DNA from: Plantago elongata
Lineage: Eukaryota; Streptophyta; Magnoliopsida; Lamiales; Plantaginaceae
Direction of reading: 5' to 3'
Length of the DNA stretch: 64,000 bases
Assembly: GCA_036897095.1 (NCBI GenBank)
Contig: JAYMSP010000019.1
Coordinates: 1-64,000, forward strand
The notes under the pieces were generated by a model. The model was not told the origin of the DNA, ran no database searches, and saw nothing but the letters and a program-made list of their open reading frames with translations. A program made the translations under genes and the position numbers. This document shows positions 59,301 to 64,000 of the stretch, piece after piece. Numbering within the stretch: the stretch's first letter is position 1; each line of letters opens with the position of its first letter.

Positions 59301-62012
59301 ACATTCGTGTTCATATGTATTTTTTGGTCATGGTTCAGTTAAATATAGAAGATGTACTTGTTTAGTCTGTGGTTCTGATATCACGGATTTTCTTTCAGGT
59401 TAAGGATCTTGTTGAACGCTTTCCTGCCATAACACCTCTTGTATTAGTGATTAAACAGTTCCTGGCTGATCGTAGCCTGGACCAATCCTATTCCGGTGGC
59501 TTAAATTCATATTGTCTTGTAAGTACATGATATATGTAATTATGAATTATGTCGTGAATGAATTGTTTCACTTCCCAGCAGATACCTAACTTTATTGTAT
59601 AGGTACCTATTCGTTGGATTTCAGAGTAAATTTACGTGAAAGCTATTTCCCTCTTCTGTTTCTATGTATCAAATTTGTGTCTGCATGAAGTCATGAACAA
59701 TTTTTCTGATTCCATGGTTTAGTATTGTATGAAGAAAAATCAAACTATCAAAGACAGCTAAGGTCATCACCCTGCATTTTATACATACATCTTATTAATC
59801 CGTGCCTTAAATTTTTCCAGTCATCTTTGAATCACAAATTTATTGGTTCTTTGAGATAGATTTTTACTGATTGAGCATAACTTTGTCCCTGGTCACCTGC
59901 TGTAGAATTAGCGATGCACTTGTGCTAACTTTTTGGTTTTACTCTGTTTTCCAGTAGTCAATTCATTTGCTAGCCACCGAACCGATAGATAACAACTATA
60001 TTACCATTAATTCTAGGACACTGATTTTTTTTTACCTATATGTCCAACATCTCTGTAAGTGGTACTTCATCCTAGAAATATGTTTTGATTGTAGATAAGA
60101 CCAATTTAGATGTCAGTTTTCTAGTTTATGTCGACGTCGGTTGAATGTAATGATTCATTGCAAATTTAATAACTTGGCAACTTGACGCTGATGCCTTTTT
60201 ATGCGTTTGTAGTTTTGTACTATTTTGCTTGTCATACACCTTATTGAAATTCACTAGTTTGACCTGTCTCCTGATACCCATTTTGGCAGATATTGCTGAT
60301 CACCCGTTTTCTGCAGCATGAGCATCATCATGGTCGCCCTACTAATCAAGTATGCTTACATTTCTTTCGCCCAAAGTTCTACCTTAGTTGCTATATGCCA
60401 ATTCTCCTTCAATTTGATCTTTTGGTCATATTTTGAGACGGCCTGGAAAATAAGGCACATGTATTGGCATTATACACTTGAGTAAAAAACATTTTTCCGT
60501 TTGTTTTACATAACCGTATCCAGTAGCATATCTGTTATCATCACATAGATGTTACATAGGTTTCTGTTCATACTACCACTAATTTATAACTGGGAGGCCA
60601 TTCACATGCGTGTGTATATGGTAAATGATTTTTTTTCCATGTGTAAACAGTGGGTGACACTGGAATGTTTGCGCATATGGTTGAGATGGAAAACATGTAT
60701 TTGTCAAAACAATGTAACTCGTGCGGCCAGAACTCATGTTGTGTGTAGTCTCCATTGCCGTGGAACACATATTAGTTTTACATATTATAATTGGAATGCA
60801 GTGACAACTTGACGATACTTAGAACCCTGATATGGGCCTAGTAAAATTTGTGATAACTTCTTTTGTTCCATATGTGAGCACCCATGTCATTCTAATTTAC
60901 ATGGCCGTTTCATATATCAGGTTTAGTTGTCTACCATATCATTTGATGCATATCAGCATGATTTAGGTGCTTGTAACCATTTTTCTGCTAACAAGAACAA
61001 TGTACCCTTTCCTATTTGTGTTATTATTATGAACTTGAACTAATGACACAGCTAATATAAGTAATATTTTATAGGCTGAGTTATTAAACATATTTTCCAA
61101 TTTTAAATTTTGTAGAACTACGGGAGCCTCCTGATGGACTTCCTCTATTTCTTTGGGTAAGTTGAGCCTTCTTTTGAAAGTCTGATATTTTTAAAATCCA
61201 TCCTTGTCACTGCACAAAGAACTACACTAATGTTCAATTGTATCCTGATTAAATGTCCACTTATATTTTATGAGAAAATGCCTTAACTTAGTTATCTTGG
61301 ACCTATATCTGCTTCAGGAATGTATTTGACCCACGCCAAATGCGCATCTCAGTACAGGGAAGTGGAGTATATTTAAACAGGGAACGGGGCTGCAGGTTAG
61401 CTTCAATCTGTTTGTTTTAGTTTCATCAGATCCCAGTTGGTTCCACTTAATTAACTGCTAACGGTTTTTACAGTATTGATCCACTTTACATCGATGATCC
61501 TCTTTTTCTTACAAATAATGTTGGGAGGAATTGTTTCCGCATTCATCAGTGCATAAAGGTCAGCTCACCTCCTTGTGTTGATCATCACCATTCTTTTGAT
61601 AATCTTTTTCTAGTCGATAAAACTTTTATTTATATCAGGCATAAAGCTTAGGAGCCATTTTACGTTTCTCTTTAACTTGTTTTGTTACCCGTAAATTTCA
61701 TGAGTGCAATCCTGGAGTAATGATGTATCATCTACCATCCGTTTTGCTAACGTCGAAGTTTAAAATACCATAATTTATTCATGTTACTAACGACGATAAT
61801 ACTGTGAGGTGAATTAGCTTTCTTGGAGTTTCTCTTCATACGATTCTCCAATATTGTAATGTAATTTTTTTATCCAGGCTTTTGCTGATGCTTATATGAC
61901 GCTTGGTAATGAGTTATCGTGCCACCTGAATGGGGATGTGGTAGATGTCAAGTCTACTTGCAAATTACTTCCCAAGATTATCCCCAGCATTGGTAATTTG
62001 GAAGGACCTTGA
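53306..62012 (+). CDS. MEE44: Nucleotidyltransferase family protein, MEE44-like (TRF4-type)
   Basis: Fifteen coding exons, 1544 residues: 53306-54136, 54499-55020, 55095-55193, 55303-57264, 57355-57471, 57603-57785, 57866-57928, 58814-58885, 58968-59234, 59399-59518, 60290-60349, 61116-61156, 61318-61395, 61474-61558, 61878-62012 (TGA). The catalytic core is at the C-terminal end: FGSNATGLSLPSSDVDLVV with the Gly-Ser pair (1213-1214) and metal-binding Asp1225 and Asp1227, and a third likely Asp at 1356 in VRLDISFK. The PAP/25A-associated part follows (GSLLMDFLYFFGNVFDP, INPL-type block around ERGCSIDPLYIDD). This is the fold of TRF4/Cid1 non-canonical poly(A) polymerases. The first 1150 residues are long, Ser-rich and basic in places (KKKGKKRNKK near 445), without a domain I recognise. 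Arabidopsis MEE44 is required in embryo development. The substrate is not established. All catalytic residues are present. Confidence 0.92.
58727..58746. repeat. Poly-C tract in MEE44 intron 7
   Basis: A run of C with one A and one T interruption, continuing as CCCCCC a few bases on. It lies about 70 bp upstream of the exon at 58814. Such tracts are prone to assembly length errors. Confidence 0.8.
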
Positions 62013-62918
62013 TATTTCTGGGATGATATATTTCTCAAGGTACCTTCAGAACATTTGGAATGGATTGAGATATGCCACTCTGATCTGGTGTTCCAGAATT
62101 TCGAAGAGATAGGATGAGAACAGACTGGACGCCTCTGGAGTTCTAATCCACTTCCACCGTACTCTGCATTTCCTTATACCTTGCCAATTACTCACCAACC
62201 AAAGTAATACCGGAAAGACAGAAGCAACCAGCTGTATTAAGGTACTATAATGTTGAAGATCACTCTCCAATTTCCATTTCCATTCTGTACCTTGTCAATT
62301 ATTCATTAACCAAATTACGGGTAATACAAAAATAGGAACTTTCATGAATTTCATGCGCAAACAAGTTACTACTGAGAGGCTATGATCAACTATAATACTT
62401 TAACTAACCCTAATGTCAAAATAAGATGCTTTGACCAGTTGACTGGTAAGAACTAGCATGTGTACGTCACGCTCCGTTATCCTGTTGGTGTTTTACTTTT
62501 ACCTACCAAAGTAGTACCAGAAAGAGAGGAGCTAGAACTGAGCCAGTTGAAATAAGTTCAGTTATATTGAAAAATCAGGATGCAAAATTGAAACAACTTG
62601 TTTACATTGAGTCATCACTGGTATAGTCGATAATTCAAGTGTTCTGTTGATCTCATTGTATGATATCTGAGTTATTTAAACAATATGATAAGTCTCTAAT
62701 ATGTTAAAAGCATTATTTACAAATCCTTAACGCTTCTCTATTCTCCAGCCACGACTCCTAAGAAACGCTGTTCCAATCTTCCACACACAAGCAGCACACC
62801 TTCACCCATCCCAACCACCGTTTCAGCATCAGAGAATTTACCTCGCGAATTCATCTGTTAATACTGAACCGTTGTGTGTTATCCTATTAGACTGCTGGTC
62901 ACCTGCACCTTATCACTC

Positions 62919-63130
62919 CTATAAAACCTTGCTCATGCTTTACACCACCTCGATTCCTTAATTTCACACCCGTTTTCAGCTATGGTGGCTTCATCAATTT
63001 TTCTTCAGGTATGCAAATAATTCATTAATTACGAGTTTTTGTGAGTAGCTTCTTCCAAACATCATGCGCTTTTGTTCAGTTGTTATGGATTTTACTACAG
63101 CAACAATGAGGATCGATGTTGTTATGGATG
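62919..63130 (+). other. Possible promoter and 5' exons of a further gene
   Basis: CTATAAAACC at 62919-62928 resembles a TATA box. About 55 bp on, an ATG at 62982 begins MVASSIFLQ and meets a clean donor CAG/GTATGC at 63008. An acceptor TTTGTTCAG at 63079 and a donor GATG/GTAAGT at 63130 could frame a second exon. Joined directly, the frame closes after 18 residues, so these may be leader exons or a non-coding transcript. The likely body lies at or beyond the right edge. Weak evidence. Confidence 0.22.
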
Positions 63131-63491
63131 GTAAGTGGTTTATTTATTAGGAGGTGAAACTATGTCAGCCGATTATGTGAATTTGTTCGGACTCTAGCAC
63201 TTGAAATTGACTAATTTTATTGCTTTGAATTACATGTTGAAATACATAGGAAAATAGTTAGCTCATATCACATGTGATCATTTCAATTTGCCGAACTCAT
63301 ATGGAACTAAAGTAGAACTAGAACTTGACTTCCTCATATCATCTAGAACTAGTCGGGAGTATATACATATATATACATATTTGCAAATACTATAAAAAAT
63401 TGCATGTCCCTCATCCCTGATTTAGGTTCATTGACTAGCATAACTGAGAGATTGATAGGTTAGTAATTTGTTGACTGGTTCTGATATCTTG

Positions 63492-63497
<6 letters not shown>

Positions 63498-63532
<35 letters not shown>
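63498..63532. repeat. AT microsatellite
   Basis: An uninterrupted run of AT dinucleotides of about 35 bp. Confidence 0.9.
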
Positions 63533-63534
<2 letters not shown>

Positions 63535-64000
63535 AGGTTCATGTGGAGGGATTTTAATGTTGGCGGGGTTTATGGATCAGGGCTAAATAGTTGTTCTATT
63601 ACCCAAAATGAGGGGGAGTCGATTGCTATGGAGAGGAACATAGCAACACTTGCTGTCAATTTCGATTTGGGAGAATGTACAAAACAGGTAGGTTGATTGT
63701 TTGTTTATTTTGCCTTTTCTTGAATTAGGTCTTATATTGTTGTTTTGAGTAGCTTTTGCAAGTGGATTTTGTGGCTTAACTGAATGGAACTGCAGAGCAT
63801 TCCTCTCACCGGGATGAAGAACGTCCAATTCACTTTGTATACCATTCGGCTGGAGCGCGGGTTGCCTCAACGCTAGCTCTCGCAATCTTAGAAGTCAGTC
63901 ACCATAACCCATAGGCACAGAAGATTGGATCTATTTCTCCATCAAGCATTTCAAAAGGCATCCCCTACGTACCTTAAGCTTTTTAGATCGATATGGATAT

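Larger units (their letters stand above)
62013..64000. other. Downstream spacer and window edge
   Basis: The first few hundred bases are the MEE44 3' region. Two related segments, near 62191 (CCAAAGTAATACCGGAAAGA) and 62506 (CCAAAGTAGTACCAGAAAGA), look like a small local duplication. A candidate promoter and first exons lie at 62919-63130 (separate entry), and an AT microsatellite at 63498-63532. Confidence 0.5.

Noticed and set aside
63583-63885. 100-residue open frame on the minus strand, and an alternative reading on the plus strand (GLNSCSITQNEGESIAMERN)
   Set aside because: Neither reading shows a family motif; splice-like signals exist on the plus strand but no closed model could be built before the window edge.
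1-64000. CRISPR arrays, operons, defence islands, biosynthetic gene cluster, tRNA or rRNA genes
   Set aside because: None seen. The genes belong to unrelated pathways, the tandem repeats lack CRISPR spacing, and the only tRNA-like sequence is the SINE head.

Overview
This is a stretch of nuclear DNA from a flowering plant, almost certainly a eudicot. The genes are split by AT-rich introns with standard GT-AG (rarely GC-AG) borders. The protein families include plant-only ones (SBP-box, PIF-type bHLH, QALGGH zinc fingers, plastid fibrillin). The intergenic DNA is full of small DNA-transposon derivatives, one SINE and microsatellites. The style of the repeats (Stowaway- and Harbinger-like MITEs, Au-type SINE) made me think of an asterid, perhaps Lamiales, but that is only an impression. 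No bacterial, viral or CRISPR features are present.

Layout, left to right. 1-2366 (+): the last five exons of mitochondrial elongation factor G, entering from the left edge. 2367-9171: a repeat-rich spacer. 9172-10782 (+): an SPL8-type SBP-box transcription factor. 10783-17918: another repeat-rich spacer. 17919-18977 (+): an intronless, probably GPI-anchored matrix metalloproteinase. 19436-19611: a SINE. 20267-22059 (-): a plastid fibrillin (FBN9/PAP11 type). 23414-29510 (+): the TCP-1 alpha (CCT1) chaperonin subunit, 17 exons. 30550-32640: a decayed composite DNA element with a minisatellite and an orphan promoter with 5' exons. 34310-39112 (+): a phytochrome-interacting bHLH of the UNE10/PIF8 type. 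39113-44959: spacer with a clear Harbinger-like element and two tandem duplications. 44960-46198 (+) and 50145-51089 (+): two intronless C2H2 repressor-type zinc-finger genes. 53306-62012 (+): a large nucleotidyltransferase gene of the MEE44 type, 15 coding exons. 62013-64000: spacer with a weak candidate for the start of another gene.

These are not an operon or a pathway. They are independent housekeeping genes (mitochondrial translation, cytosolic folding, RNA nucleotidyl transfer, plastid lipid bodies) mixed with developmental regulators (SPL8, UNE10, two zinc fingers). The gene order itself is informative. From memory of Arabidopsis locus numbers, the nearest relatives fall mainly into three small blocks (At1g020xx, At2g450xx, At4g000xx), so this window looks like a single unfractionated version of a segment that polyploidy split up in Arabidopsis. 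I found no sign of an undescribed biological system. The most useful unusual points are the gene order, two apparent GC-AG introns, a stop-free 90-base intron, and the 30.5-32.6 kb composite element. Exon borders were read by eye from splice signals, reading frame and protein similarity; every complete gene model closes in frame.
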